64,000 nt of DNA. Origin: an uncultured Cohaesibacter sp. (GTDB taxonomy: Bacteria > Pseudomonadota > Alphaproteobacteria > Rhizobiales > Cohaesibacteraceae). How positions within the stretch are numbered: the first letter of the stretch is position 1; every line of letters starts with the position of its first letter. The notes below the pieces were generated by a model that was given only the letters and a program-made list of their open reading frames with translations, was not told the origin of the DNA and searched no databases. Shown piece by piece: positions 43,356 to 53,029 of this stretch. The position numbers and the translations under genes are program-made. The DNA lies in the NCBI RefSeq assembly GCF_963664735.1, contig NZ_OY761553.1, forward strand, positions 2,247,303 to 2,311,302, given 5' to 3'.

Positions 43356-45152
43356 TCATCCGATCGGCTTGGTTCTGCTTTCGAGCCAGCGCCTGCTGTC
43401 CGGGCTTAGTTCTTCCATCAGTTCCCGTTTCACCCGCTCATGATAAGCATCTAGCCAAGCCACTTCTTCCCGCGTCAGGCTTTCCAGAGAGAAGAGGCCG
43501 AGATCAATCGGGACAAGAGTCAAGGGCCGGAAGGAGCAGAAACCATCGTCGTGGGCGACAACCTCCACCTGATTTTCCACCCGCAAACCAAAGCCATCTT
43601 CCAGATAATAGCCCGGCTCGATCGTCATGATGTTGCCAGCCTCAAGCCCGAAGCAGTTGGGCAGTTTGCCAAGACGATGAGGATATTCATGTACCAGCAG
43701 ATTGTGGCCTACGCCATGCCCCGTACCGTGATCATAGTCTAACCCAAGTTGCCAGAGGTGCATGCGGGCAAGTGCATCCAGCTGATGTGGGAAAGTGCCT
43801 TTAGGGAATTTTGCCATGGATAAAGCAAGAAAGCCACGTAGCACGGCCGTCGCGGCGGGCTTTAAACCGGCAGGAATATCGCCAAAGGAAAAGGTGCGCG
43901 TTGCATCTGTGGTGCCACTTTCATATTGGCCGCCGCAATCGAGCAGATAGAGAGAGCCCGGCAGAAGCGGGGTATCATTGCCCGGCGTCGGATTGTAGTG
44001 GCACATGGCAGCATTTGGCCCGACTGCCGAGATCGGCTTGAAGCTTGGCTCCAGATACCCTGCAACGGCCTTGCGGAATTCATTGATCTTGTCTCCAGCT
44101 TCGCATTCGGTGACAGGATTGCCGCTTGCTGCCCGTTTGGGCACCTCGACTGAGAGCCAGTGGCAATATTCCACCCAAGCGATACCATCGGCATGGTGCG
44201 CGTCGCGATATCCCTTAAGCTCTGCCTCGGTCTTCTGTGCTTTTCGGATCATGATCGGATTGTCGCAACCGATAAGCTCGGCTCCGGCTTCCTGCGCGGT
44301 GGCCTTGACGGCATCAGGCGCAAAAACGGGGTCAAAGCCGACCCGTTTTCCCTTTGCTTGCCGTGATAGTTGGCTGATGAATTCAGCCGGTTCGAACATA
44401 TCGACGTCAAGTCCCTCAAGGCTGTTTTCACAGAGCTTTTCGGGGTCGATGAACCAACTGACCGCCCCTTCTGACGGAATGATTGCAAAAGACAACGGGA
44501 TTGGATGCATAGGCACATCGCTGCCGCGACGATTGAGCAGCCAGGCGATTTCATCTGGGCGGCTTTCAACCCAAAGCCCGATCTGTTTCTTGCCCATATC
44601 CTCGCGGATTTTGGCAAGCTTCTCAGCAAAAGAGAGGCCACTAAAGGCGTCGCGCATAATCCGCACCTTTCCCTTGGGAGAGGCTGGCCGGTCCGCCCAA
44701 ATAGCGCTGAAGGGATCGCCAAGCGGGATCAACTCCGCTCCGCAGGGCTTTAGTGCCTTGCGCAAGTCATCCGCCTGATTGACCGACCACAGCATCGGAT
44801 CATATCCGACGCGCAAAGCTGGGCGGCCAATTTCTGTTGCTATCCATTGCCCCGGAGGGGTTTGGTGCAAATGGGCGATTTGCCACAAGGCGGGATCGGC
44901 CTGTTTGCTTGCTTGCACCTGATAGCGACCATCAACAAACAGCACGGCTCCCTTCTGCATCACCAACGCTCGCCCCAAAGAGCCGGAAAATCCGCTCAGC
45001 CAGTGAAGGCAACGATCATGCCCCGGACAATCCTCGCTCTGGTGCGCGTCTGCGCTGGTGACGAGATAGGCATCCACTTTATGCTCTGCCATCCATTGGC
45101 GCAGTGCGCCAAGGCGGTCTTGATGGGAAGGAACGGTAACTTCGGTGCTCAT
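43356..45152 (-). CDS. pepP: Xaa-Pro aminopeptidase (aminopeptidase P, M24B)
   Basis: 598 residues: the three-domain long form of aminopeptidase P. The creatinase-type N domain starts LGALRQWMAEHKVDAYLVTS. The C domain metal ligands are in YLLDCGGQY, GTTDATRTF, GHGVGHNLLVHE, TIEPGYY and RVENQVEV. It removes an N-terminal residue before proline. It is the last gene of an operon with a peptide ABC importer, so it probably trims imported peptides in the cytoplasm. No signal peptide. Confidence 0.93.
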   Translation of the reverse strand: MSTEVTVPSHQDRLGALRQWMAEHKVDAYLVTSADAHQSEDCPGHDRCLHWLSGFSGSLGRALVMQKGAVLFVDGRYQVQASKQADPALWQIAHLHQTPPGQWIATEIGRPALRVGYDPMLWSVNQADDLRKALKPCGAELIPLGDPFSAIWADRPASPKGKVRIMRDAFSGLSFAEKLAKIREDMGKKQIGLWVESRPDEIAWLLNRRGSDVPMHPIPLSFAIIPSEGAVSWFIDPEKLCENSLEGLDVDMFEPAEFISQLSRQAKGKRVGFDPVFAPDAVKATAQEAGAELIGCDNPIMIRKAQKTEAELKGYRDAHHADGIAWVEYCHWLSVEVPKRAASGNPVTECEAGDKINEFRKAVAGYLEPSFKPISAVGPNAAMCHYNPTPGNDTPLLPGSLYLLDCGGQYESGTTDATRTFSFGDIPAGLKPAATAVLRGFLALSMAKFPKGTFPHQLDALARMHLWQLGLDYDHGTGHGVGHNLLVHEYPHRLGKLPNCFGLEAGNIMTIEPGYYLEDGFGLRVENQVEVVAHDDGFCSFRPLTLVPIDLGLFSLESLTREEVAWLDAYHERVKRELMEELSPDSRRWLESRTKPIG

Positions 45153-45203
45153 GATAGCATCCTGTCGTAAATCCCGGGCTTGGTTTGCGCTTTTGCCAAG
45201 GCG

Positions 45204-46157
45204 TCAGCGCATGCGTGGGTCCAGAAGCGTGTAAAGAAGATCGACAATGATATTGGCGATCACGATGAACAAACCACCCAGCATCACAACGCCGATGATG
45301 ATCGGGCGGTCCTGGTTGGCGACGGCCTGCACGGCGAGCGCCCCGACCCCTTGCAGACCATAAACCTGCTCGATGACGATGGAGCCGCCAAGCAGGAAGG
45401 CAATGTCTGCGCCAAGCTGGGTAATCAGCGGGGTGAGCGTTGCTCGCATGGCGTGCTTGTAGATGACTTTGCGCTCGGAGATGCCCTTGGCGCGCGCAGT
45501 GCGGATATAGTCCTCGCCCAGCACCTGCAACAGCTGTCCGCGGGTAAGCCGCGCGTAGATCGCCGAGGTCACCAGCGCCAGTGTGGTCCACGGCAAAACC
45601 AGATGCCATGCCCAATCAACGGGATTGTCAAGAAAGGGCTTATAGCCACCTGCCGGAAAGAGCATGAACCCTGCTTTTCGCGGCAGAAAATAGAGACAAT
45701 AGAGCGATAGCATCCCAAGCACAAAGGTGGGGAAGCTGAGCCCGATCAGAATGAAGGTCTGGCCGAGCCTGTCCTTTTTGGTGCCAGCATTGCGCGCCGA
45801 CATGACCCCGATGGGTATGCCAATGGCCAGCCAGACAATCACCCCGCCGATAACCAGCGATACGGTTGCAGGAATACGGCGGGTAATAAGGTCCAGAACC
45901 GGCTGCTGATTGCGGTAGGAATAGCCGAGGTCTCCATGCAGGGCCTTGCTGACAAAGCTGCCATATTGCACGATGATCGGCCTATCCAGCCCCAGATTTT
46001 CGCGGATTTGAACCAGTTGTGCCTCAGTTGCCTTATCGCCTGCGACCACGCGCGCCGGATCGCCCGGAGCGACGAAAAACAGAAAGAATACGAACACAGA
46101 CAGAGACACGAGCACCAGACAGGCAAAAAGCAGTCGTTGCATGAGATAGCGGGTCAT
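45204..46157 (-). CDS. dppB: Peptide ABC transporter permease (DppB/OppB type)
   Basis: 317 residues. Helix 1 near LLFACLVLVSLSVFVFFLFF, then the long DppB periplasmic loop (GDPARVVAGDKATEAQLVQI, NLGLDRPIIVQYGSF), and the EAA-type loop EDYIRTARAKGISERKVIYK. The ATG overlaps the DppC stop by four bases. Together they form the membrane channel of the peptide importer. Confidence 0.93.
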   Translation of the reverse strand: MTRYLMQRLLFACLVLVSLSVFVFFLFFVAPGDPARVVAGDKATEAQLVQIRENLGLDRPIIVQYGSFVSKALHGDLGYSYRNQQPVLDLITRRIPATVSLVIGGVIVWLAIGIPIGVMSARNAGTKKDRLGQTFILIGLSFPTFVLGMLSLYCLYFLPRKAGFMLFPAGGYKPFLDNPVDWAWHLVLPWTTLALVTSAIYARLTRGQLLQVLGEDYIRTARAKGISERKVIYKHAMRATLTPLITQLGADIAFLLGGSIVIEQVYGLQGVGALAVQAVANQDRPIIIGVVMLGGLFIVIANIIVDLLYTLLDPRMR

Positions 46158-47176
46158 TTGGCTAGTCCTTCCTCGGAGGTCTTCGGTTTGCCCAGCAAGC
46201 CAAACAAAGCGGCTCTCTTTTTCTTCCGTGGTTTGATGCGCCGTCCTTTTGGATCAAGAGCATCACGCAGGCCATCGCCCAGAATGTTGAAGGCCAGCGT
46301 TGACATCAAAAGCGCAAGGCCTGGGAATACGACAAGCCACCATGCCACAAGATAAACCGAGTTGGCGCCAGCGTCGGCCAGCATGCCGCCCCAACTGGCC
46401 GTTGGAGGCGTGATGCCGAGGCCAAGGAAGCTCAGGGTTGCCTCAAAGACGATGGAGCTGGGGATCATCATGGTGGTGTAAACAATGATCGGGACCGACA
46501 GATTAGGCAGGATATCTCGCATGAGGATCGACAAGGGGCTTGCACCAAGACTGCGGCTGGCCTCTATGAACTCACGCTTGGTAAGAGACGCTGTTTCAGC
46601 GCGAATGACGCGCCCCATCGTTGTCCAGCTGAAAAAGACAATGACACCGATGGATAAGGTGAGCGACGGCCCAAAAACAGAGACCAGCGCCAACGCACAG
46701 AGCAGGAATGGCACGCTCATGACAAGGTCCATCACCCGCCCCAGCACAACATCAACCCAGCCACCGAAATAGCCCGAAATCATACCGATGGTGATGCCAA
46801 TCACCGCCGAAGCGAGAGCCGCCAGAACGCCTACCGCCAGCGAGATCCTCGCACCATAGGCAAGGCGCACCAGCACATCACGGCCCAATTGATCGGCCCC
46901 CAGCATAAATTCCCCGTTCGGCCCGACAGGCAGGCCGAAGGGTGACATGCCGGTTTCCCTGAATTGTGCATTGGGATCATGCCCTGTCCAATGGGCAACG
47001 AGCGGGGCAAAGATGGCAAACAGGGCCAGCAGGACGATGAAAACAACAGCAGTCAACAGAGCCGGATCCTTCAAGATCCGGCGCATGGTCAACTCGAAAG
47101 ACCCTCTTTGCACGACCTTTTCGGACGCTTTGGAAGAGTTGGCTTCAGCAGGCATGGTCTGGTTTTTGTTTGTCAT
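46154..47176 (-). CDS. dppC: Peptide ABC transporter permease (DppC/OppC type)
   Basis: 340 residues. N-terminal cytoplasmic segment of about 45 residues, TM1 LLTAVVFIVLLALFAIFAPL, the characteristic PFGLPVGPNGEFMLGADQLGRDVLV-like stretch of DppC (split here), and the EAA loop (FIEASRSLGASPLSILMRDI). It overlaps both neighbours by four bases (ATGA), so translation is coupled along the operon. Confidence 0.93.
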   Translation of the reverse strand: MTNKNQTMPAEANSSKASEKVVQRGSFELTMRRILKDPALLTAVVFIVLLALFAIFAPLVAHWTGHDPNAQFRETGMSPFGLPVGPNGEFMLGADQLGRDVLVRLAYGARISLAVGVLAALASAVIGITIGMISGYFGGWVDVVLGRVMDLVMSVPFLLCALALVSVFGPSLTLSIGVIVFFSWTTMGRVIRAETASLTKREFIEASRSLGASPLSILMRDILPNLSVPIIVYTTMMIPSSIVFEATLSFLGLGITPPTASWGGMLADAGANSVYLVAWWLVVFPGLALLMSTLAFNILGDGLRDALDPKGRRIKPRKKKRAALFGLLGKPKTSEEGLAK

Positions 47177-49047
47177 AGGGCACCCTCCATGGCGCTGCCG
47201 GCAAGGTCTTTCGCAGAGACGGTTCTGATCAGCTTTCTGGTGCTGCCCTCTTGCAGAGGTGGTGGATCCTGAATCGCATCGAGCAATTTGCGCGTAAACG
47301 GATGCTCGGGCTTGGAGAAAAGCGCGTTCGAGCTGTTTAGCTCCACGATTTGCCCTGCATCCATCACCGCGATCTTGTCGCAGACATGGCGAACCACCGA
47401 CAGGTCATGACTGATAAAGAGGTAGGTCAGATTGAGCTCGCGCTGCAAATCCTGCATCAGATTGAGGATCTGGGCCTGAATGGACACGTCAAGTGCCGAA
47501 ACCGGCTCATCAAAGATGATGAGCGACGGCTTGAGGGCCAAGGCTCTGGCGATGCCAATGCGCTGGCGCTGGCCACCGGAAAACTCGGAGGGGAAGCGGT
47601 TGTAATGCTCAGGATTGAGCCCGACCATTTCCATAAGCTCCTGCACCTGTTTTTTCTGATCTTCACCATGGGCGACATCATGAATGCGGAATGGATCACC
47701 GATGATGGCTCCGATTCGTCTGCGAGGATTGAGAGAACCAACAGGATCCTGAAAGACTAGTTGCACATGGCGACGCATTTGCCGCCAGCGCTGGCCGGTG
47801 ACCGACAAAATGGGCACCCCGTCGAGCGTCACTTCACCGGCGGTGGCCGGAATAAGCCCGGCAATCACCCGAGCCAGCGTGGATTTGCCACAGCCAGATT
47901 CCCCCACAAGACCGAAAGTCTCGCCTTTATGAATTTGCAGATTGATGCCCTTGAGCACTTCATTGCTGCGTTTTTTGCCAAACATGCTCTTGGCATGAAA
48001 GGTCAGCTTCACGTCCTGCACATCGACGACAACGGGTCTCTTGGCTCTGGCTTTTGCCACTTCTGCTGACGCCTCCTGTTTGGGAGCATCGTGAGCACTG
48101 AAATGGCAGAGCGCTTCGGCACCATCGTCATAGACATGCAAGGGTGGGCGGGTGCCGAGACACAGGGGTTGAACCTGCGGGCAACGCTCGGCGAAGATAC
48201 AGCCATCAGGGCGATCCAGCAGGCTGGGCGGGTTGCCATGAATTGGCTCCAGACTTGCCCCGCCAGTCTCTTGTGATGAGGGAGAGGATTTCAGAAGGCC
48301 CAGCGTATAGGGGTGAGCCGGAGTAGAAAACAGGCTTTCGGTTGCACCGATTTCAAGGCGCGTTCCCGCATACATGACCATGGCGTGGTCAGCTATGTTG
48401 GCGAGCAGCCCGAGATCGTGGGTGATCATGATGACCGTCGTGCCAAAGGTGCGGCGCATTTCGTCCAGCAGCTCAACGATCTGCATCTGAACGGTCACGT
48501 CAAGGGCCGTGGTTGGTTCGTCGGCAATGATCAGCGGCGGGTGCAAAACGAGCGCCATGGCGATCATCACGCGCTGACGCATGCCGCCGGAAAACTGGTG
48601 AGGATAATCATCAAACCGACTCGCTGCATTTTCGATGCCCACCTTTTCGAGCATGTCCACCGTCAGGGCGCGCGCATCCTCAGGGCTCATCTTGCGATGG
48701 GTGTGGATCATCTCGGTGATCTGGGACCCGATGGTAAAATAGGGATGCAGACTGGAAAGCGGATCCTGAAAGACCATGCCGATATGGGAGCCCCTGAGGT
48801 CTTGCAGCTCCTTTTGCGACATTTTCAGCAGGTCTTGCCCCTGAAACAGCACCTCTCCGGTAATCTCCGCGCCGGGCAGAAGGCCAGTAATGGCTTGCAT
48901 CAACACGCTTTTGCCCGAACCGGATTCTCCGGCGATGCCGAAAACCTCGCCAGCTTCTACCGAGAAAGAAATAGAGTTGGCGGCATAGATAACCCCATCC
49001 TCGGTGGGAATGCGGATCGTAACATTGTGGGCTTCGATTAACGGCAT
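47173..49047 (-). CDS. Peptide ABC transporter, fused DppD-DppF ATPases
   Basis: 624 residues with two complete ABC cassettes. The first has Walker A GESGSGKSVL, signature FSGGMRQRVMIAMAL and Walker B LIIADEPTTALD; the second GESGCGKSTL, FSGGQRQRIGIARAL and LIIFDEPVSALD. The oligopeptide-type C-terminal cysteine segment (IFAERCPQVQPLCLGT) follows the first cassette. Such fusions (often called DppDF or YejF-like) replace two separate subunits. The start ATG 49047 has GGAAAG upstream; the in-frame extension to 49146 is not coding-like. Confidence 0.92.
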   Translation of the reverse strand: MPLIEAHNVTIRIPTEDGVIYAANSISFSVEAGEVFGIAGESGSGKSVLMQAITGLLPGAEITGEVLFQGQDLLKMSQKELQDLRGSHIGMVFQDPLSSLHPYFTIGSQITEMIHTHRKMSPEDARALTVDMLEKVGIENAASRFDDYPHQFSGGMRQRVMIAMALVLHPPLIIADEPTTALDVTVQMQIVELLDEMRRTFGTTVIMITHDLGLLANIADHAMVMYAGTRLEIGATESLFSTPAHPYTLGLLKSSPSSQETGGASLEPIHGNPPSLLDRPDGCIFAERCPQVQPLCLGTRPPLHVYDDGAEALCHFSAHDAPKQEASAEVAKARAKRPVVVDVQDVKLTFHAKSMFGKKRSNEVLKGINLQIHKGETFGLVGESGCGKSTLARVIAGLIPATAGEVTLDGVPILSVTGQRWRQMRRHVQLVFQDPVGSLNPRRRIGAIIGDPFRIHDVAHGEDQKKQVQELMEMVGLNPEHYNRFPSEFSGGQRQRIGIARALALKPSLIIFDEPVSALDVSIQAQILNLMQDLQRELNLTYLFISHDLSVVRHVCDKIAVMDAGQIVELNSSNALFSKPEHPFTRKLLDAIQDPPPLQEGSTRKLIRTVSAKDLAGSAMEGAL

Positions 49048-49198
49048 GACCGGCAGCTTTCCGTTCGTCTGTTCAATGGGGCTTTCAGCTAGGCAACAAG
49101 TCCTGCCGCTCGCCTGATGCGGGCGACAGAGCCAAAGTGCGGGCAAGATTCGGCCACGAAATCGCGACCGGCCTTGCTTTTCTCAAGAGGGAAACGTC

Positions 49199-50968
49199 TT
49201 AGCGATCCAGCCAGATGTTGGTGTAGTCACCCTGTGCGCTGAGCGCATATGGCTGGAAGTTCTGAACAGCTTCACCGTGATACATGACGATATTCTCGCT
49301 GACCATCGGAACGACAGGGGCGTCCTTCATGACCATTTCGTCCACGGTGCCCCACAATTTAGCCGTTTCTTCCGGAGTGGTAGCGTTGATGGCTTTTTTG
49401 GCCAGTGCCGTTGCTTCCGGATTGTTGTAGTCGGTGTAGTTGTAGGTCTGATGGTTGCCGTCATAAGTGAACTGTGGCTGGAAAACGGAGCGCGCAGCAC
49501 CGCCCACCCAGTCTGGAGACCAACCAACCGGAGCAATATCCCAAGTACCTTCCTTGGTGTTGCGCGGATTGGTCATGAACTTGGAATAATAGTCCGCCGG
49601 TGCAACCGGTGTCAGCTCAAGTGTAATGCCTGCTTTTGCCATGGAAGCCTGAACGGTCTGGGCAATGGCAGGAAGGCTGCCCTTGTTGCGATATGGCATT
49701 TTAAGCGTAATGCCGTTCGGATAACCGGCTTCGGCCAGAAGAGCCTTGGCCTTTTCCGGATCCCCTTTGGAATCGGCAGACGGATAAAGGTCGAAGTCGT
49801 GATAACCCAAAACGCCCGGTCCGAAGATGCCGTGTTGAGGAGCGGCAACAGCCGGTCCGCCCATCTGTTGCACGATGGCCGCGCGATCGATGGCATAGTT
49901 AAGAGCCTGACGAACCTTGACGTCTTTCAGGGCACCATTGTTGTTGTCCGACACAGTGTTGACGAAGATAAAGGATGTACGACCAACGCCCATGGTGGAG
50001 AGCTTTTCGTCACCGGTCATGGTCAACATTTGCAGGATTGCAGGCGGGATGATGATATCCCAGACCACGTCGGCGTCGCCTGCCTGAAGCTGCTGGATGG
50101 CGGCATCGGCCTGAAGACCGAAGGTGATGTCGATCTTGTCGACATAGGCGGCACGGAGCGGATCGCTTTCTGCCTTCCATGACGGGTTGCGCTCCAATAC
50201 AAGCTTGCTATCGGGCACATAGTCTGTCGGGGTGTAAGGGCCTGATGCGATATAGTGATCGCGATAGTCCGGGCTGTCCGGCATATAGTCAAGCACTTCA
50301 ACAGGTGCCGGTGTGGCGCTCGGCAGGGACAGCATATAGATGAAGTCGCCGGCCTTTTCCTTCAGCTTGAAGGTAACGGTTTTGTCGTCGGCTTCGGTGA
50401 TGCCCGAAATATCATTACCCGTGATATAGGCCTTCATGGCATCAACGGTAGGTTCGACCTTGGAGAAGCCTTCGCAGAAGCTGTCCATTCCTTCGATAAG
50501 GGAGGTGTAATAGGTCAGCGCAAAAGAGCCGAGCGCCGGGTTGCACATGCGTTTGATGCCGCGCTCAACGTCTTCCGATGTGATCTGGCGAGCGCCGCTT
50601 GGTGCATTCCATGTCGCTCCATCACGAATTTTAAAGGTATAGGAAAGACCGTCCTCGCTTGGCTGAGGAACCTCGGTTGCCAAATCACCGACAGGCGTGA
50701 TCCGCACAGTTTCATCGGTGGAAGACTCATAGCTGATCAGCGTGCGCTGGGTCGGGCGCAGAAAGTTGTTGGTGGTCACCAGACCTGCGCTGGTCGGATC
50801 AAAGCGATCGATATCAGCTGTACCGACGACCTTGAGGGTTCCTCCTTTTTGCGGAGCTGCATTGGCAATCGTGCCAGCAGAAAGAGTTGCTGCGGCAGCA
50901 ACGCCACACAGCAGCGCACGGGTCATGAGACCTGAAAGGCTGCGATTCTTCATTTTGAACTGGTTCAT
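49199..50968 (-). CDS. dppA: Peptide-binding protein (family 5 solute-binding, DppA/OppA type)
   Basis: 589 residues. Signal peptide with GLMTRALLCGVAAAATLSAG and cleavage near ANA-AP, then the family 5 fold: GGTLKVVGTADIDRFDP, YTFKIRDGATWNAPSG, FVNTVSDNNNGALKDVKVRQ, ALNYAIDRAAIV. Start ATG 50968 is chosen because GAGGAG lies seven bases upstream. Binds a peptide or peptide-like ligand. A Cys/Met-metabolism enzyme upstream hints at a sulfur-containing ligand, but that is inference. Confidence 0.92.
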   Translation of the reverse strand: MNQFKMKNRSLSGLMTRALLCGVAAAATLSAGTIANAAPQKGGTLKVVGTADIDRFDPTSAGLVTTNNFLRPTQRTLISYESSTDETVRITPVGDLATEVPQPSEDGLSYTFKIRDGATWNAPSGARQITSEDVERGIKRMCNPALGSFALTYYTSLIEGMDSFCEGFSKVEPTVDAMKAYITGNDISGITEADDKTVTFKLKEKAGDFIYMLSLPSATPAPVEVLDYMPDSPDYRDHYIASGPYTPTDYVPDSKLVLERNPSWKAESDPLRAAYVDKIDITFGLQADAAIQQLQAGDADVVWDIIIPPAILQMLTMTGDEKLSTMGVGRTSFIFVNTVSDNNNGALKDVKVRQALNYAIDRAAIVQQMGGPAVAAPQHGIFGPGVLGYHDFDLYPSADSKGDPEKAKALLAEAGYPNGITLKMPYRNKGSLPAIAQTVQASMAKAGITLELTPVAPADYYSKFMTNPRNTKEGTWDIAPVGWSPDWVGGAARSVFQPQFTYDGNHQTYNYTDYNNPEATALAKKAINATTPEETAKLWGTVDEMVMKDAPVVPMVSENIVMYHGEAVQNFQPYALSAQGDYTNIWLDR

Positions 50969-51112
50969 CAGTTTCTCCTCTGAAGATGACAATTGGAAAG
51001 GTGTGCTTTTTTGTTTTTGTATTTATTTAGTATTATAGCTGAATAATGAAACGTCAATATTTTGTATAATAATTGTCGACATCTCATTATGACGCAGTTG
51101 AAATCCCTCTCT

Positions 51113-51138
51113 GAGCACTGGTAATTTTAACAGCGCTC
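51113..51138 (-). repeat. Hairpin between the PLP-enzyme and binding-protein genes
   Basis: GAGCACTG (51113-51120) and CAGCGCTC (51131-51138) form a stem with one wobble and a ten-base AT-rich loop, in the 178-base gap. On the minus strand no U run follows, so attenuation or processing is more likely than full termination. The AT-rich remainder may hold an internal promoter for the binding protein. Confidence 0.5.
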
Positions 51139-51146
51139 GATCAGGA

Positions 51147-52307
51147 TTAGGACTTGTATGCAGCTTTAAGAGCGCCGCTCAGGTCTTGCCAGAGCACCTC
51201 GGTTCCTTCCAGACCGACATGCAGGCGCACAGATTGAGGGGACTGTCCAAAGGCTCGGGCAGAGTTGGGTTCCGATTTTTGCTGCAAGCCAACATCGCCC
51301 GGCACGATCAGGCTTTCGTGCCCGCCCCAGCTGACACCCAGCTTGAACAGGGAGAGCCTATTACAGAAGGTGCGCATGTCGACGTCATCCTTGAGCAGAA
51401 TGGAAAAGAGACCGGTCGTGCCTTTCAGGCCGGCAGGCAAAGGCGCAAGACCGGGGTGATAGACCGTTGCCACCTCTTCCCGCTCACAAAGGCGCCGAGC
51501 CAGCTCCAGTGCGCTTTCCTGATGGGCCAAGACACGCTGGGGCAGAGTGCGCAATCCGCGCAGCAGCAACCAGGCATCCATGGGGGCGATTCGGCCCCCA
51601 AGATAGGGGTAGACCTCGCCCCTGATGCGGCCGATATCCTCTTTTGATCCGGCAACAACACCGGCAACCACATCACTATGCCCACCGATATATTTGGAGG
51701 CAGAGTGCACCACCAGATCAACGCCCAGTTCCAGCGGGTTCTGGAACACCGGTGTTGCCCAACTGTTATCGATCACGCTGAAAACGCAGTGTTTACGCGC
51801 CATGGAAGCAAGAGCGCCAACGTCGAGCGCTTCCATTACCCAACTGGTCGGGCTTTCCATGTAGAAGAGACGGGCACCGGGCAGCGCGGCCTCTACCGCT
51901 GCGAGGTCAGTTCCGTCCACATAGGTTACATCTATTCGCATGCGCTTGAGGTAGGTGCCGAACAGGCGAAATGCGTCGGGGTAGACATTGCGCACAACCA
52001 CAATCCGGTCGCCCGGCTCAACGTTGGAGAGCACGGAGGCAGAAATCGCCGCCATGCCAGAGGCAAAAGCAATGGCGTCTTCGGCCAGCTCCAGAGCTGC
52101 AATCTTTTCTTCAAAGGCCCGCACAGTCGGGTTGAGCCCGCGACTGTAGACCGGACGTTCAAGATCTCCCCGATAGGTGGCGACCATTTCTTCATAGCTA
52201 CTGAAGGTAAAAAGGGAGGTCTGCACAATGGGAGGGACAACAGCGTCCTGCGGATTGTGATCATCATGGGCAAGAATAAGCTGTGCCCGTTCCACGAATG
52301 CGTTCAT
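51147..52307 (-). CDS. Cys/Met-metabolism PLP-dependent enzyme (cystathionine lyase/gamma-synthase family)
   Basis: 386 residues, full-length fold-type I PLP enzyme. RPVYSRGLNPTVRAFEEKIA near residue 51 (phosphate and PLP contacts from the partner subunit), and SASKYIGGHSDV with the Schiff-base Lys205. Family members act in cystathionine synthesis or cleavage, or in homocysteine or methionine gamma-lyase reactions; which one cannot be told here. Its ATG overlaps the GntR-regulator stop by four bases, and it precedes the peptide transporter genes, suggesting it degrades a thiol or thioether amino acid released from imported peptides. Confidence 0.88.
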   Translation of the reverse strand: MNAFVERAQLILAHDDHNPQDAVVPPIVQTSLFTFSSYEEMVATYRGDLERPVYSRGLNPTVRAFEEKIAALELAEDAIAFASGMAAISASVLSNVEPGDRIVVVRNVYPDAFRLFGTYLKRMRIDVTYVDGTDLAAVEAALPGARLFYMESPTSWVMEALDVGALASMARKHCVFSVIDNSWATPVFQNPLELGVDLVVHSASKYIGGHSDVVAGVVAGSKEDIGRIRGEVYPYLGGRIAPMDAWLLLRGLRTLPQRVLAHQESALELARRLCEREEVATVYHPGLAPLPAGLKGTTGLFSILLKDDVDMRTFCNRLSLFKLGVSWGGHESLIVPGDVGLQQKSEPNSARAFGQSPQSVRLHVGLEGTEVLWQDLSGALKAAYKS

Positions 52308-53029
52308 GGTTTCATCATCCTGATGTCGTCTTCTACCGAAGTCAGAAGCTTACGGGTTTCCTGTTCGGCTTTATGAGGATCCTGATCGCGTATCGCTTCG
52401 AACAGGGTCCGGTGGTAGGGGAAGGAGTTCGAGGCAAAATCCGGCCTTCCATAAGGGCGCGTCCAGAAGCGCTCGAATAGGTCGCGGAATTGCTCCAGAA
52501 GCTGTCGGAACAACGGATTGTGTGCTGCGTCATAGATGCTGAGGTGAAAGGCCAGATCGGCGGGACCACTGCCCCCTTCTGGCTTGAACAGGCTTTCCAT
52601 GTGCAGGAGAGCAGCTTCCATGCGTTCCACGTCTTCATCCGTGCGCCGCTTGGCCGCAGCGATGGAGGCTTCCACCTCTATGCCGCGCCGCACTTCCAGC
52701 GCCTTGAGCAAAAGATCTTCCAGACCATCCGTGTCCAGTGAGAGCGGCATATAGACCGTATCGGACGTGATGGTGCGCAAAAGGAAAGTCCCAGAGCCGA
52801 TGCGCGGCTCCAGAATGCCCAATGCCGCCAGCTGACTAACCGCTTCTCGGACACTGGTGCGAGCCACGCCCAGCGCCTCGGCCAGATCGCGCTCGGGAGG
52901 CAACCTGTCCCCCGGCACCATCTTCTGCCGCTCGATGAACTTGGCCAATGCCTTGATCACCTGCTCGCTGCGCCCCTGTTGGGGGAGAGGCCTTAATCCT
53001 GTGATTTTCTTTTTGCCGTCTTTCAACAC
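52304..53029 (-). CDS. GntR-family (FadR/FCD) transcriptional regulator
   Basis: 241 residues. Winged HTH (ERDLAEALGVARTSVREAVS, LAALGILEPRIGSGTFL) and an FCD effector domain (DLAFHLSIYDAAHN). First gene of a seven-gene operon, translationally coupled to the PLP enzyme. A GGTCTGACC dyad 20 bases before its start fits autoregulation by a FadR-type protein. The ligand is likely a peptide or amino acid from the pathway; that is inferred. Confidence 0.9.
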   Translation of the reverse strand: MLKDGKKKITGLRPLPQQGRSEQVIKALAKFIERQKMVPGDRLPPERDLAEALGVARTSVREAVSQLAALGILEPRIGSGTFLLRTITSDTVYMPLSLDTDGLEDLLLKALEVRRGIEVEASIAAAKRRTDEDVERMEAALLHMESLFKPEGGSGPADLAFHLSIYDAAHNPLFRQLLEQFRDLFERFWTRPYGRPDFASNSFPYHRTLFEAIRDQDPHKAEQETRKLLTSVEDDIRMMKP

